Below are positions 12,747 to 22,261 of a stretch of 64,000 nt of DNA, piece by piece (the first letter of the stretch is position 1; the number at the start of each line of letters is the position of its first letter). The position numbers and the translations under genes were made by a program. Origin of the DNA: Pseudostreptobacillus hongkongensis (GTDB lineage Bacteria > Fusobacteriota > Fusobacteriia > Fusobacteriales > Leptotrichiaceae); the NCBI RefSeq assembly GCF_001559795.1, contig NZ_LOHY01000079.1, positions 1-64,000 on the forward strand. Reading direction: 5' to 3'. A model generated the notes under the pieces. That model was not told the DNA's origin and did not search any database. It was given only the letters and a program-made list of their open reading frames with translations.

Positions 12747-13499
12747 ATGCTAGTACAATCAATAGATAGAGCTATGAATATTCTTGAAATATTATCTCAA
12801 GGAAATAATTTATCCTTAGCAGAAGTATGCAAAAAAAGCAAATTACATAAAACAACTACTTTTCGTATACTTCATTCATTAAAGGAAAATGGTTATGTTA
12901 AACAAAATAAAAAAGGACAATATTCATTAACATATAAAATGTTTAGAGTTGGAAATAGAGTTGTTCAAAGTATAGATTTTGCTCAACCAGCTAAAAGTCA
13001 TATAACTAAACTTGCAGTTGAAACGAATCAAACTATACATCTTGTTATACGTGACGGTAATCAAATACTTTATATAGATAAATTTTCACCAGAAAATACT
13101 TCAAACACTATGGAATGGTCAAAAATTGGTAGACGTGCACCTATGCACTGTACTGCTGCTGGTAAGGCTATACTTGCATATTGTAGTGAAGAAGATATAC
13201 TTAATATATGGGATCAAACTGATATAATAAAATATACAGCTAGAACCATAATAAATGTAGATAGCTTATTTGATAATTTAAAATTAACAAGAAAAAATGG
13301 TTATTCTGTAGAATATGAAGAATATGAATTAGGTCTTTATTGTATAGGTACCCCTATATTTAATTCTAAAAAAGAAGTAGTTGGTGCTATTAGTATATCT
13401 ATACCTCTTAATGATGATACACCTAGAAGTTTCTATATAGATAAAATAAAAGATGCTTCTAAAAAAATATCAAAAAAATTAGGATATGAAATAGATTAA
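12747..13499 (+). CDS. IclR-family transcriptional regulator
   Basis: This 250-residue regulator has an N-terminal winged helix-turn-helix (residues 1-65, SLAEVCKKSKLHKTTTFR) and a C-terminal ligand-binding domain (about 80-250). The IclR signature region, with HCTAAGKAILAY, is near residue 132. It is the only plus-strand gene in the first 33 kb and faces the pflA-brnQ-nucleoside hydrolase unit across a shared terminator. Family members usually respond to small carbon metabolites; whether it controls these neighbours is not shown by the sequence. Confidence 0.92.
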   Translation: MLVQSIDRAMNILEILSQGNNLSLAEVCKKSKLHKTTTFRILHSLKENGYVKQNKKGQYSLTYKMFRVGNRVVQSIDFAQPAKSHITKLAVETNQTIHLVIRDGNQILYIDKFSPENTSNTMEWSKIGRRAPMHCTAAGKAILAYCSEEDILNIWDQTDIIKYTARTIINVDSLFDNLKLTRKNGYSVEYEEYELGLYCIGTPIFNSKKEVVGAISISIPLNDDTPRSFYIDKIKDASKKISKKLGYEID

Positions 13500-13508
13500 A
13501 TATTATAT

Positions 13509-13545
13509 AAAAAGGAATTAGTCTTAATAAAACTAATTCCTTTTT
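13509..13545. terminator. Bidirectional terminator between iclR and the nucleoside hydrolase
   Basis: A perfect 14-bp stem, AAAAAGGAATTAGT with ACTAATTCCTTTTT, surrounds a nine-base loop. Each strand ends in a T run, and the two converging genes stop within 10 bases on either side. Confidence 0.85.
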
Positions 13546-13548
13546 GCT

Positions 13549-14469
13549 TTATTTACATATATTTTCTACTAACCATCTTTCAAATTCTTCTTCATTAACA
13601 TCTACAGCATAATTAACATTTGGATTTTTATCTCCATTTCTAACAGTATAATAATCTGCAACAAAAGAACCTATTGCTGCTCCTTCAGTTGCAACATCTA
13701 TATATTTTTTTTCAAATCTAAACATTTCAGGATTTAACAAGTATGCAATTGTAGTAGAATCATGCATAATTAATCCTTGTTCAAATCCTTCTCCTCTATA
13801 ATATTTAAATATAGAGTAACACATATTAGACACCTTATTAAAAGTTTTTAACTTATCTAAACTTTTAGATCTAATTCTACATTTTCTAGTTACATCTAAT
13901 CCAAATACTGTTATTTTTAATCCAGAATCAAAAACTATTTTAGTCGCGTGAGGATCTTTATATACATTAAATTCAGCTGCTGTATTAGTATTTCCTAAAG
14001 AAAGTGATCCTCCCATTATTACAACTTCCTCAATTTTTTCTTTTAAATATGGATATTGTATTAAAAGTAATGCTAAATTAGTTGATACTCCAAGAATTAC
14101 TACAGTAACTTTATCTATAGATTTTTCTAAAACTTCTTTCATTGCTTCAACAGCATTTTTTTCCATAACTTTTCTTGTAGGTTCTGGTAATTCATACCCT
14201 CCTAAACCAGATTCACCATGAACATCTGAAGCATTCATTTTAGGATCAAAAAATATTGATCTAGGAGCTCCTTTTGCAACTGGTACATCACTATTCATAA
14301 ACTCTAATATTTTAAGAGTATTTTTAGTTGTCTTTTCTAAATCAACATTCCCAAATACTGAAGTAAATAATTTTATGTCTAACTTATCGTTATTATTTAA
14401 TGCAGCAATAATTGCAGCTGCATCATCAATTCCAGGATCTGTATCAATTATTATAGGTCTTCTATTCAT
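13549..14469 (-). CDS. Inosine-uridine type nucleoside hydrolase
   Basis: This enzyme splits the N-glycosidic bond of ribonucleosides, releasing base and ribose. The calcium-binding motif DTDPGIDDAAAI lies at residues 9-20, VVIMGG near residue 160, and a later Asp in HDSTTIAYL near residue 235 completes the metal site. The length of 306 residues is normal. Its ATG overlaps the brnQ stop by one base (TAATG), so the two are translationally coupled. Base specificity (pyrimidine or purine) cannot be read from the sequence. Confidence 0.93.
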   Translation of the reverse strand: MNRRPIIIDTDPGIDDAAAIIAALNNNDKLDIKLFTSVFGNVDLEKTTKNTLKILEFMNSDVPVAKGAPRSIFFDPKMNASDVHGESGLGGYELPEPTRKVMEKNAVEAMKEVLEKSIDKVTVVILGVSTNLALLLIQYPYLKEKIEEVVIMGGSLSLGNTNTAAEFNVYKDPHATKIVFDSGLKITVFGLDVTRKCRIRSKSLDKLKTFNKVSNMCYSIFKYYRGEGFEQGLIMHDSTTIAYLLNPEMFRFEKKYIDVATEGAAIGSFVADYYTVRNGDKNPNVNYAVDVNEEEFERWLVENICK

Positions 14470-15779
14470 TATATCCTCCTAATTTTAACATATATATTTG
14501 TAACAACAAATACCACAAAAGTTGGAATAACCCAAGCCATATCAACACTTGAAAACGGCATATACTTAATTATATTATTTATAACATAAATATTAATATT
14601 TAATATAGGCAATACAGATAATAAACTTATAAATATAACTGTATGAATTGTAGCATTATATATTAATCTATTACCATCAAAAAATTTATCTAATATACCT
14701 AAAATTATAAGTACAATAGCAATGGGATTAATCATATATAATATAGGTTTAGTAAATACTAATATAGAATCTAATCCATAATTTGCAAGTATTAATGACA
14801 TAGTTATCCATATAAGTAACCATTGTTTATAACTTAAAAATTTATACTCTTCACTAAAATACTCACTAGTACATATCAAACTTGATATACATATAGATAA
14901 ACATGCTATTAAGAATGTAAGAGAAAGTATTATTCTTCCAAATGGTCCAAAAATATAAAATACTGCTTCATTTAATATTTCTGCTCCATTAGTTGTATTA
15001 GCAAACATACCAGCAGTTGAAGCTCCTATAAATGCAAGCATCATATATAAAGAACTTATTAATAAAACTAAAATAAATCCTGCTTTTACAGTAGTTCTAA
15101 GCATATCTGATTTTTCTTCAAGACCTTTATATATTAAATTCATGGTTAAAACTATACCAAAATTTATAGAACTAACTGCATCAAGAGTGCTATAACCTTC
15201 TAAAAATCCCATTACAAAAGGAAATTTAGCATAGTTATTTTGAGCTTCTAATAAATTCCCAGCACCTTTAAAAAATAGTCCTAAAAACATGAATACTATT
15301 AATATAAATAATAGTGGTGATAGTATTTTCCCTAATTTATTAACCAACTTACTTGGATTAAGACAAAGAAAATAAACTATAACAAAAAATATAACTGTAT
15401 ATATAGTTCTAACTAAATATATATTAATATTAGGATCTAAATATGGCTCTAATATTATAGAAAAAGGTGTAGTTGCTGCACGCGGTATAACAACAGAAGG
15501 CCCTGTACTTATATATGTTATAGCTATAAACCAACTCGTAAATTTAGTAGATACTTTATCTGTAATATTAGAAAGCTTGTCATGCATCATAACAACTATA
15601 ATTCCAAGTATAGGAAGCACAACACCCGATATACAAAATCCAATTATACTTAACGTTAGATTATTTCCACTAAATTTACCAAGCATAGGTGGAAAAAGTA
15701 AATTTCCTGCTCCAAATATCATACCAAAAAGCATAAAACATATTTGTATAAAATCTTTTTTATTTAAATTTTCCCTCAT
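14469..15779 (-). CDS. brnQ: Branched-chain amino acid carrier BrnQ
   Basis: A 436-residue sodium-coupled permease with about twelve hydrophobic helices. The N-terminus FGMIFGAGNLLFPPMLG is the hallmark of LIVCS-family BrnQ transporters of Leu, Ile and Val. Its last codons (AGG AGG ATA) double as the ribosome binding site of the nucleoside hydrolase. It lies 12 bases after pflA, so the three genes form one unit, although no direct metabolic link among them is obvious. Confidence 0.93.
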   Translation of the reverse strand: MRENLNKKDFIQICFMLFGMIFGAGNLLFPPMLGKFSGNNLTLSIIGFCISGVVLPILGIIVVMMHDKLSNITDKVSTKFTSWFIAITYISTGPSVVIPRAATTPFSIILEPYLDPNINIYLVRTIYTVIFFVIVYFLCLNPSKLVNKLGKILSPLLFILIVFMFLGLFFKGAGNLLEAQNNYAKFPFVMGFLEGYSTLDAVSSINFGIVLTMNLIYKGLEEKSDMLRTTVKAGFILVLLISSLYMMLAFIGASTAGMFANTTNGAEILNEAVFYIFGPFGRIILSLTFLIACLSICISSLICTSEYFSEEYKFLSYKQWLLIWITMSLILANYGLDSILVFTKPILYMINPIAIVLIILGILDKFFDGNRLIYNATIHTVIFISLLSVLPILNINIYVINNIIKYMPFSSVDMAWVIPTFVVFVVTNIYVKIRRI

Positions 15780-15791
15780 TATTCCCCACTT

Positions 15792-16568
15792 CTATTTATA
15801 TCTATTTTTTAAATCCGTATTATCTCTATTAGTTAAATATACAGGTAATCCATAACTTTTAAATATATCCTCCGCTCTTATAATTTCTTCTTTTTCTGGA
15901 GTTCTTGTATCTCTTAACTTATATTCCTTTTTCATAGTATCCCATTTAGGCGTACCCATTTGATGGAAAGGTAATATATCTACCCTTTCTACATTCTTAA
16001 ATTTAGAACAATATTGTGCCCATTTATGTAGATCTTCTACATCATCAGAATATCCAGGAACTAATACATATCTTAACCATACTGGTTTATTTATTTCTTC
16101 TAAATAATCTGCCATTTTTAATGTAGGCGCTAAATTAACTGATGTTAATACCTTATACTTATCTGGATCTATATGTTTAATATCTAACATTATTAAATCA
16201 GCAAGTTCAATAGCTTTTTTAGATTTCTCAGTAAATATATATCCAGATGTATCTATACATGTATGTATACCTTCTTTTTTACATAACTCGAATAATTCTA
16301 CTATAAAATCTGATTGAACTAATGGTTCACCACCTGAAACGGTAACACCTCCTGATTTTATAAATCCTCTTACTTTTAGTATTTCTTTAAATACATCTTC
16401 TGCATTCATAAGTTTTTTATAATCTTTTCTATTCCAAGTATCAACATTATGACAATATAGACATCTTAAAGGACATCCTTGTAAAAATAGTACAAATCTT
16501 ATACCTGGTCCATCTTTTGTTCCGAATGATTCAAAAGAATATATATATCCTTGTTTCTTCTCTTCCAT
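15792..16568 (-). CDS. pflA: Pyruvate formate-lyase activating enzyme
   Basis: This radical-SAM enzyme installs the glycyl radical on pyruvate formate-lyase. The iron-sulfur motif CPLRCLYCHN (CX3CX2C) lies near residue 31, VTVSGGEPLVQ near residue 75, and the SAM-binding middle part continues to YVLVPGYSDD. The length of 258 residues is typical of the PFL activase rather than longer paralogues. The pfl gene itself is not in the window. A formate channel gene at 38733 fits the same mixed-acid fermentation. Confidence 0.94.
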   Translation of the reverse strand: MEEKKQGYIYSFESFGTKDGPGIRFVLFLQGCPLRCLYCHNVDTWNRKDYKKLMNAEDVFKEILKVRGFIKSGGVTVSGGEPLVQSDFIVELFELCKKEGIHTCIDTSGYIFTEKSKKAIELADLIMLDIKHIDPDKYKVLTSVNLAPTLKMADYLEEINKPVWLRYVLVPGYSDDVEDLHKWAQYCSKFKNVERVDILPFHQMGTPKWDTMKKEYKLRDTRTPEKEEIIRAEDIFKSYGLPVYLTNRDNTDLKNRYK

Positions 16569-16601
16569 GATAACCTCACTTATATATTTTCTAATATTTT
16601 A

Positions 16602-16630
16602 ATTATATCCTTTTATTTAAAATAATGCAA
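16602..16630 (-). promoter_or_regulatory. Promoter of pflA-brnQ-nucleoside hydrolase
   Basis: TTGCAT (16630-16625) and TATAAT (16607-16602) are separated by 17 bases on the minus strand, 34 bases before pflA. Confidence 0.65.
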
Positions 16631-16649
16631 GAATATAGAAATAAAATAA

Positions 16650-16689
16650 AAATATATACCTCATCATTAAGAAATATTGGTATATATTT
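16650..16689 (-). terminator. Terminator after the SIMPL gene
   Basis: An 11-bp stem, AAATATATACC with GGTATATATTT, has an 18-base loop and a short T run on the minus strand. It separates the pilus-SIMPL unit from the pflA promoter. Confidence 0.55.
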
Positions 16690-16711
16690 GTATTTTACAT
16701 TCTTCTTTAAT

Positions 16712-18730
16712 CTATCTAATTTCTAAGTTAGCTTCAATTTTTAAATTTAGAGTATATGGTGGTATATATATATTTTCTATACTATCTTGTGCATCTTTAA
16801 TTATATCACTATTACTCTTAGACATATTCAATTTATTATCATTATATCTATAATATAAATTAGTATATAACTTATGTTCTAATTTATTTTCTAGTTCAGA
16901 TATATTTTTAATTTCACCTATTTTAATATCTTCTATTTGATCTAATCCTTTTTTCTTATCCATAATATCTTTATATACTTCTTCATATATAGCTTTTTCA
17001 TACTTACTTATATCATCTAAACTATAAGTTAAAGAATTTAATTCAACTCCTAATTCTCTTAGTATAGATACAAGTAATGAAAGATTTTTTAAATCTTTAG
17101 TTTTTATTACCATATCATGGTTAACTTCAAATTCAGTTATATTTTTTTGAACTTCTTTTTTATTTTCTAATTTATTATTTTGATATTCAGAAAGCTTAAT
17201 ACTTATTCCAAGTTTATTAAGTTCTTTACTTATATTATTAAACACAACGTTAGCTTCATTATATGCTTCTTTTACACCTTTATTAGTTTTTCTAATATTT
17301 ATGTATAAGTTTCCATCAGAATTTGTAAGCCCTAAATTATTTTTTTCAAGTATAGATATAAATTCTTTATAGTTAGTTGTATTTATATCGCCAATCTCAG
17401 CAACAATTAAAGCTTCATTTAATACTTCACCTTCTTGTTCTAATCTATATTCCTTTTTATCTTTCTTATTACTTTCATAGTTTAATGTTTCAAACTTAGT
17501 ATATGATATATTTGCCTGTTTTAAAATTTCTCCTATCTTATTTACAAGTTTAGAATTTTCATTACTTGCATCTTTTAATGACTTATCAGAAACATTATTA
17601 ATACTAAATGAAATTTGAGCTTCATCTGGAGTTACATTTCTTTTAACTACAGAATATACTTTAGTTTTTTTATCATTTTCTTTATTTTCTTTATTTTCTT
17701 TATTATCACTTGCTAAAAATTCTATTTCTAAATTATTTTCAAGTTCTATAGTAGGAACTTTTAAATTAGGCCCTTCTTCATCTTTACTAATATTTGCTGA
17801 TTTAAAGCTTTTTACCTGTGGCATAGCTACTGCATACATAACCATTTCACTTGAAACATCTAATTCATCACTTTTAGCTGCAACATTTATTTTATTTGCT
17901 AAATTTTCTACTACATATCTATCTTCACTAATATTTTTTACATTCTTAATAACATATTCATTTGGTAATAAATACTTAGCACGTACTTTAGCTTTTTCAT
18001 AAGAACTCTTATACATATCAAGATAAATCTTATTTAAATTAGAAACTGAATAAGAAATATTTCCATCTAAATCAATATTATTCTTTTGAGCTATAGCAAC
18101 TAATAAATTTATTTTTTCAAGATTTCTTAATTTAATAGAAAAGTTAGTAGACACTTCATATTTATCTTCTCTATTTTCTTCTACAATTTCTATAGTTTCT
18201 ATAAATTTAAAATTAAAATCTCTATTTAAGAGTTTTTTCAATTCATTTACTTTAGCATATATATCTTTAAGATTTGTGTCTTTACTATTACTTTCTTTAC
18301 TAATAGTAAATTCTATCACATTTTTATTTATCTTATATGATATTTCACCTATTTTTTCTAAAGCTTCTATTACAATTGAAGCCTCATTTGGATTAACATT
18401 TAATGTAAAATTCATATTAGTTGTATACTTTAATTTTTTATTTTTAATTTCTATAGTCTCAGAAATTTTACTATATCTATAATTATCTGTACTTACACTA
18501 TCAAAAACAATTCCATTTTCTTTTAATTCCTTAAAAAATGAGTCCATTGAATTACTATTTTGTTTTTGAGCATATTTCATGTCCTTATCTTTATTTTTAA
18601 CTAAAAAATTTATTTTAGCAGTATCTGCTTTTATTTCTACAGTAGATTCTGCATTAGTTTTAATACTCATCTCATTTGCTAATAAGTTAATACCTCCTAT
18701 TAAAGATAGCATTAAAAATATTTTTTTCAT
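16712..18730 (-). CDS. Large SIMPL (DUF541) protein with two tandem SIMPL-like units
   Basis: This exported protein starts with a signal peptide (KIFLMLSLIGGINLLA, cut near residue 19). Two similar units follow. One begins near residue 22 (TVEIKADTAKINFLV, with a Met-Asp-x-Phe helix). The second begins near residue 355 (NVTPDEAQISFSINNVSDKS), after a charged linker rich in Lys, Glu and Asn. Both show the SIMPL pattern of a beta strand starting PDxAxI, a long helix, then the phrase on Gly-Ile and a Tyr strand. SIMPL proteins have about 230 residues in most species; 672 residues is unusually long. The family's function is poorly known. It follows the pilus-like operon after a 92-base gap, so a periplasmic role near that machine is only a suggestion. 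Confidence 0.75.
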   Translation of the reverse strand: MKKIFLMLSLIGGINLLANEMSIKTNAESTVEIKADTAKINFLVKNKDKDMKYAQKQNSNSMDSFFKELKENGIVFDSVSTDNYRYSKISETIEIKNKKLKYTTNMNFTLNVNPNEASIVIEALEKIGEISYKINKNVIEFTISKESNSKDTNLKDIYAKVNELKKLLNRDFNFKFIETIEIVEENREDKYEVSTNFSIKLRNLEKINLLVAIAQKNNIDLDGNISYSVSNLNKIYLDMYKSSYEKAKVRAKYLLPNEYVIKNVKNISEDRYVVENLANKINVAAKSDELDVSSEMVMYAVAMPQVKSFKSANISKDEEGPNLKVPTIELENNLEIEFLASDNKENKENKENDKKTKVYSVVKRNVTPDEAQISFSINNVSDKSLKDASNENSKLVNKIGEILKQANISYTKFETLNYESNKKDKKEYRLEQEGEVLNEALIVAEIGDINTTNYKEFISILEKNNLGLTNSDGNLYINIRKTNKGVKEAYNEANVVFNNISKELNKLGISIKLSEYQNNKLENKKEVQKNITEFEVNHDMVIKTKDLKNLSLLVSILRELGVELNSLTYSLDDISKYEKAIYEEVYKDIMDKKKGLDQIEDIKIGEIKNISELENKLEHKLYTNLYYRYNDNKLNMSKSNSDIIKDAQDSIENIYIPPYTLNLKIEANLEIR

Positions 18731-18822
18731 ATATCTTCTCCAATTCTTTATTTAAATATACATTAATTATATTCTATATTTCTTTTTTTTTAATTTGAAT
18801 TTTTTATAAACAATTCTTTGTG

Positions 18823-19818
18823 TCAAATTATATTATCTCCCATCTTAAATATGGGCAACATAATAGAAAAAATAATGATAGAAATAAAGAAGGCAATTAA
18901 AATAATAGATAAAGGTTCTATGATTTTAATAAACATTTTTGATTCTACTGTAATTTTTTCCATGTATATTTTTTTTAAATATTCGAAGTTTTTTTTAAGA
19001 TTTCCTGTTCTTTCTCCTATCTCTATAAAAGAAACATATTCTTCATTAAATATAGGGCATGAATAGAAAGTTTTATGTATATTAACACCCTTACTTAGTT
19101 TTACACTTATTTTTTTATATTCTCTCCTTAAGTATGTATTATCAATATCAACATTATAATTTAGTGCTTCAACTAAATCTAAGCCCGATAAAAGTAATAT
19201 GTATATATTTTGTGAAAATTCCAATAAATACTTATTTTTAAAATATGGTATGTATAAAACATATTTATCTATCTCTTCTTTAAATTTTTTCTTAATAAGT
19301 AATAATAAAAAAATAATAGAAATCAAGAAAAATATAATATAGATATATTCATTAAAAATTAGTTCACTTAAATATATTACTATTTTTGTTATTTTAGGTA
19401 ATTCTGCATTCATTTCCTTATATATCTCAACAAATTGAGGTACTATAAATATTAGCATTACTAAAAGAATAATAACTGATAATAATAAAATCATAATAGG
19501 GTATATCAGTATATTTAAAGTTTCTTTTTTTAAATTATCCTCAAATTCATATTTTTCTTTTAATATTTTAAGAACTTCTTTTAAATTTCCACTTTTTTCT
19601 GCTATTTTCATAAACATTTTAAGTTCTTTATCTGTACTCAATTCAGAAAATGATCTAACCAAACTATTACCTGATTCTAATAATTTTTTTATTTTAATTA
19701 TTTTCTGTTTTTCACTATCTTTAAATATATTTATGAGTATATTTAAGGCTTCTATTAATTCTACATCTGCACTTACTAAACTTTCTAATTTTATTATAAA
19801 ATACTGTTTAAATTTCAT
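18823..19818 (-). CDS. GspF/PilC-type inner-membrane platform protein
   Basis: This 331-residue protein has two repeats of the T2SSF domain (about residues 1-110 and 190-300), each with helices then membrane segments at roughly 105-135, 150-180 and 300-325. Motifs such as SGNSLVRSFSE, FMKIAEKSGNLKEVL and the matching FIEIGERTGNLKKNF show the internal duplication. In type IV pilus and type II secretion systems this protein anchors the assembly ATPase and the growing pilin fibre. It lies 1 base after the secretin gene. No ATPase gene is in this locus. Confidence 0.88.
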   Translation of the reverse strand: MKFKQYFIIKLESLVSADVELIEALNILINIFKDSEKQKIIKIKKLLESGNSLVRSFSELSTDKELKMFMKIAEKSGNLKEVLKILKEKYEFEDNLKKETLNILIYPIMILLLSVIILLVMLIFIVPQFVEIYKEMNAELPKITKIVIYLSELIFNEYIYIIFFLISIIFLLLLIKKKFKEEIDKYVLYIPYFKNKYLLEFSQNIYILLLSGLDLVEALNYNVDIDNTYLRREYKKISVKLSKGVNIHKTFYSCPIFNEEYVSFIEIGERTGNLKKNFEYLKKIYMEKITVESKMFIKIIEPLSIILIAFFISIIIFSIMLPIFKMGDNII

Positions 19819-19819
19819 A

Positions 19820-20803
19820 TTATTCTATTATCCTTGATTCTATTTCTATATATAAACTTCTTTTTTCTTTACTATTATTTCTTTTCTTAAAAAAAGTCCC
19901 AAATATAGGAATCTCTGATAACCCTGTAACACCATTTTGATATATTTTGTATCCCTGGCTTTCAATTCCACCTATAAATATACTTTCATTATTCTTTACT
20001 ATCATTTCTGTTTCCAGTATGTTTTGTGACTTGCCATTACTTGATTTAGTTCCTAACTTAAAATTACTTATTTCAGTATATATCTCCATTTGTATATACT
20101 CATTATATGACTTATATACTATTTTAGGTTTAACTTTAATAATAATACCTGCTTCATAACTTTTAATACCTTTATTTTCTTTATTACCAAAATTAATTAT
20201 CATCTCATCAGTAATTTTAAGTTCTCCACTTGAGCCTTCTACAACTAAAATTGATGGTGTAGATTTCACACTTAATTCCCCTTTTTCTTTTAAAGCATCT
20301 ATATTTATATCTAAAATATTACCTCCTATATTTAATAGACTACCTAAGGATAATTTATTATCTAAAAATTCTGCTATATATCCATTTTCCCCCTTAGCAG
20401 ATCCCAATTTCCAGTTAAAACCTAATCTATCAAATAAGTTATAACTAGTATCTATAATATTTAACTTAATAAGTACTTGTCTTTTTTTTCTGTCTATCTT
20501 ATGTAATATTTCTTTCAATTTCAATATATTTTCTTTATTACCAACCATAATTATAGAATTATCAAGTTCCCTTAACTCCAAATCAAATAAACCATTTAAA
20601 TTTTTTATAGTATCTTTTGTATTTAAATTCTGTAATCTGTATTCTGAAATTATTTTATTATCTTTAGGTTTAGATTTATTTACATGTTTTTCTACCTTTT
20701 CTATACTTATACTTTTAGCTTTCTTCATATCCTCATCTTTAATATATTTATTTTTAGGAAATACAATACTTATAACCAATAAAAGTATAATTAACTTTTT
20801 CAA
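19820..20803 (-). CDS. Short secretin (PilQ/GspD family)
   Basis: Secretins form the outer-membrane ring through which pili or substrates pass. This one is only 327 residues. After a short signal or membrane segment (2-16) comes one secretin N-type domain (about 50-110, YRLQNLNTKD to LKEILHKID). The secretin core follows (about 112-325), with VLIKLNIIDTS, SVKSTPSILVVEG and the end signature GLSEIPIFGTFF. Usual family members have several N domains and 450-700 residues. Translation probably starts at TTG 20803 with AAGGAGG, overlapping the previous stop as TTGA. It supports a two-membrane cell. Confidence 0.85.
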   Translation of the reverse strand: MKKLIILLLVISIVFPKNKYIKDEDMKKAKSISIEKVEKHVNKSKPKDNKIISEYRLQNLNTKDTIKNLNGLFDLELRELDNSIIMVGNKENILKLKEILHKIDRKKRQVLIKLNIIDTSYNLFDRLGFNWKLGSAKGENGYIAEFLDNKLSLGSLLNIGGNILDINIDALKEKGELSVKSTPSILVVEGSSGELKITDEMIINFGNKENKGIKSYEAGIIIKVKPKIVYKSYNEYIQMEIYTEISNFKLGTKSSNGKSQNILETEMIVKNNESIFIGGIESQGYKIYQNGVTGLSEIPIFGTFFKKRNNSKEKRSLYIEIESRIIE

Positions 20804-21297
20804 GTTTTTTCCTCCTTTAAATATCCTATACTAATTTCAAAATTATCTTCATATATATGTATGTCTGTATAAGTAGTATCAATATACAAACTTGTATTAT
20901 ATACATAGTACATAAACTCATAAAAAGATTTAAAATCTCCAACAAATCTAAAAGTTATATATTGAAGCGTAGTCTTATTGTCTTTTAATTTTTCTACAGG
21001 ACTTGAACTATCAATTAATTTTAGTTTTGATTCATTTGAAAGTACATATATCATTTTAATAAATTCTTCCCCTACTATATATTTATCGTTAAAATCAATT
21101 TCATAATTTTCTTTTACATTAATTCTATTTTCTAATTTTTCATAATTATTATTAAGTTCTGATATTTCTAATAAAATACTATCATTTCTTTGTTTAAGTT
21201 CATTATAGCTTGAATATGTTCTATATGCATAATAAAATAAAATTAAGAGATTTATAATAATATATTTACTATACTTTTTTATTATTTCCAATTTCAT
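20800..21297 (-). CDS. PilO/GspM-like pilus alignment protein
   Basis: This 165-residue protein has a cytoplasmic stub, one membrane helix (residues 12-28), a coiled coil (about 32-60, EISELNNNYEKLENR), and a small alpha/beta domain with FRFVGDFKSFYEFMYYV. That order and pattern match PilO or GspM, which link the inner-membrane platform to the secretin. The call rests on architecture and gene order. It overlaps the preceding gene by 29 bases. Confidence 0.65.
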   Translation of the reverse strand: MKLEIIKKYSKYIIINLLILFYYAYRTYSSYNELKQRNDSILLEISELNNNYEKLENRINVKENYEIDFNDKYIVGEEFIKMIYVLSNESKLKLIDSSSPVEKLKDNKTTLQYITFRFVGDFKSFYEFMYYVYNTSLYIDTTYTDIHIYEDNFEISIGYLKEEKT

Positions 21298-22261
21298 AGG
21301 TAAACTCTATCTTATCATTATTATCTTTTATTTCTTTTATTAAGACTATATCGTATTCTTCTTTTAATTTATTTTCAAAAGAATATAGCATATCAATATT
21401 TTCTATATTACCTTTAACAGTCCATCTATCTTTGTTATACGCTATATCAGTATATTCTACTCCATATACTATACTTTTTAAAAATAGCTCTATATCTAAA
21501 TATATAGGTTTCTTAAATATATTTTTTAAATCATTATTATAACTTTCTTTTTCTTCAACCATATTATTTAAACTTTCAATTTTATCTTTCATATCTGAAC
21601 TTATTTGTGTATTTTTAATTATATATGTATTTAATAAATTCATATCATATTTACTATTTATAAATAAATAAAAAATAACATTAATTATAGCTAATATAAA
21701 AATAAATATATATATCCCTTTTATATCTAATCTATATTTCAAATAATTACTATGCACATACTTGACATCATAAGTTCTTAATTTATTCCACACCTCTTCT
21801 TCTGATATTATAAGGACATGGTCAGGAAAATCCTGACCCTGTTCTAAATCACTTTTAGCAAAATTTGTGGTTTCTATTTTTTCAAGTTTATGACTATATT
21901 TAATCATATATGAAATATCATCATATACTATAAAAATATTAGTATTATTATATTCAGATAAAAATAATTCTAAATAATGGCTTAAATATATTTTATTAAA
22001 TTTTGATCTTTTTCTAAATTTACATAACTCATCTAAAATTTCTTTTTTTATACGTACTTTATTATTTTCTATATTAAAAAAACAAATATCAGCTATCAAG
22101 TATATGTTAATATCATTTGACAAATTTAATTCATTAAAAATATCTTCTAACTCAAAGTTAATATCCGAATAAGAATTAACATAATTATTACCATCAAATT
22201 CTAAATATATACTTTCCTTAGATATGTATACCAATAAATTCTTATCCAATAACATCACCAT
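21269..22261 (-). CDS. PilM/PilN or GspL-like fusion protein
   Basis: The protein of about 330 residues has a cytoplasmic N-terminal half (1-180) with alternating strands, as in actin-like PilM/GspL. A single membrane helix lies near 183-203 (GIYIFIFILAIINVIF), then a coiled coil and a C-terminal ferredoxin-like domain (about 245-330, VKGNIENIDMLYSFE) as in PilN. GspL-type proteins combine these parts and bind the secretion ATPase. I see no clear ATP-binding motif in the N-terminal half. ATG 22261 is preferred to a TTG one codon earlier. The function is assigned from architecture and gene order. Confidence 0.6.
   Translation of the reverse strand: MVMLLDKNLLVYISKESIYLEFDGNNYVNSYSDINFELEDIFNELNLSNDINIYLIADICFFNIENNKVRIKKEILDELCKFRKRSKFNKIYLSHYLELFLSEYNNTNIFIVYDDISYMIKYSHKLEKIETTNFAKSDLEQGQDFPDHVLIISEEEVWNKLRTYDVKYVHSNYLKYRLDIKGIYIFIFILAIINVIFYLFINSKYDMNLLNTYIIKNTQISSDMKDKIESLNNMVEEKESYNNDLKNIFKKPIYLDIELFLKSIVYGVEYTDIAYNKDRWTVKGNIENIDMLYSFENKLKEEYDIVLIKEIKDNNDKIEFTYEIGNNKKV

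Noticed and set aside
18740-18830. TTGACA near 18820 as a promoter for the SIMPL gene
   Set aside because: The nearest TATAAA lies only 13 bases away and the better TATAAT is much too far, so no proper promoter could be built. Read-through from the pilus operon is as likely.
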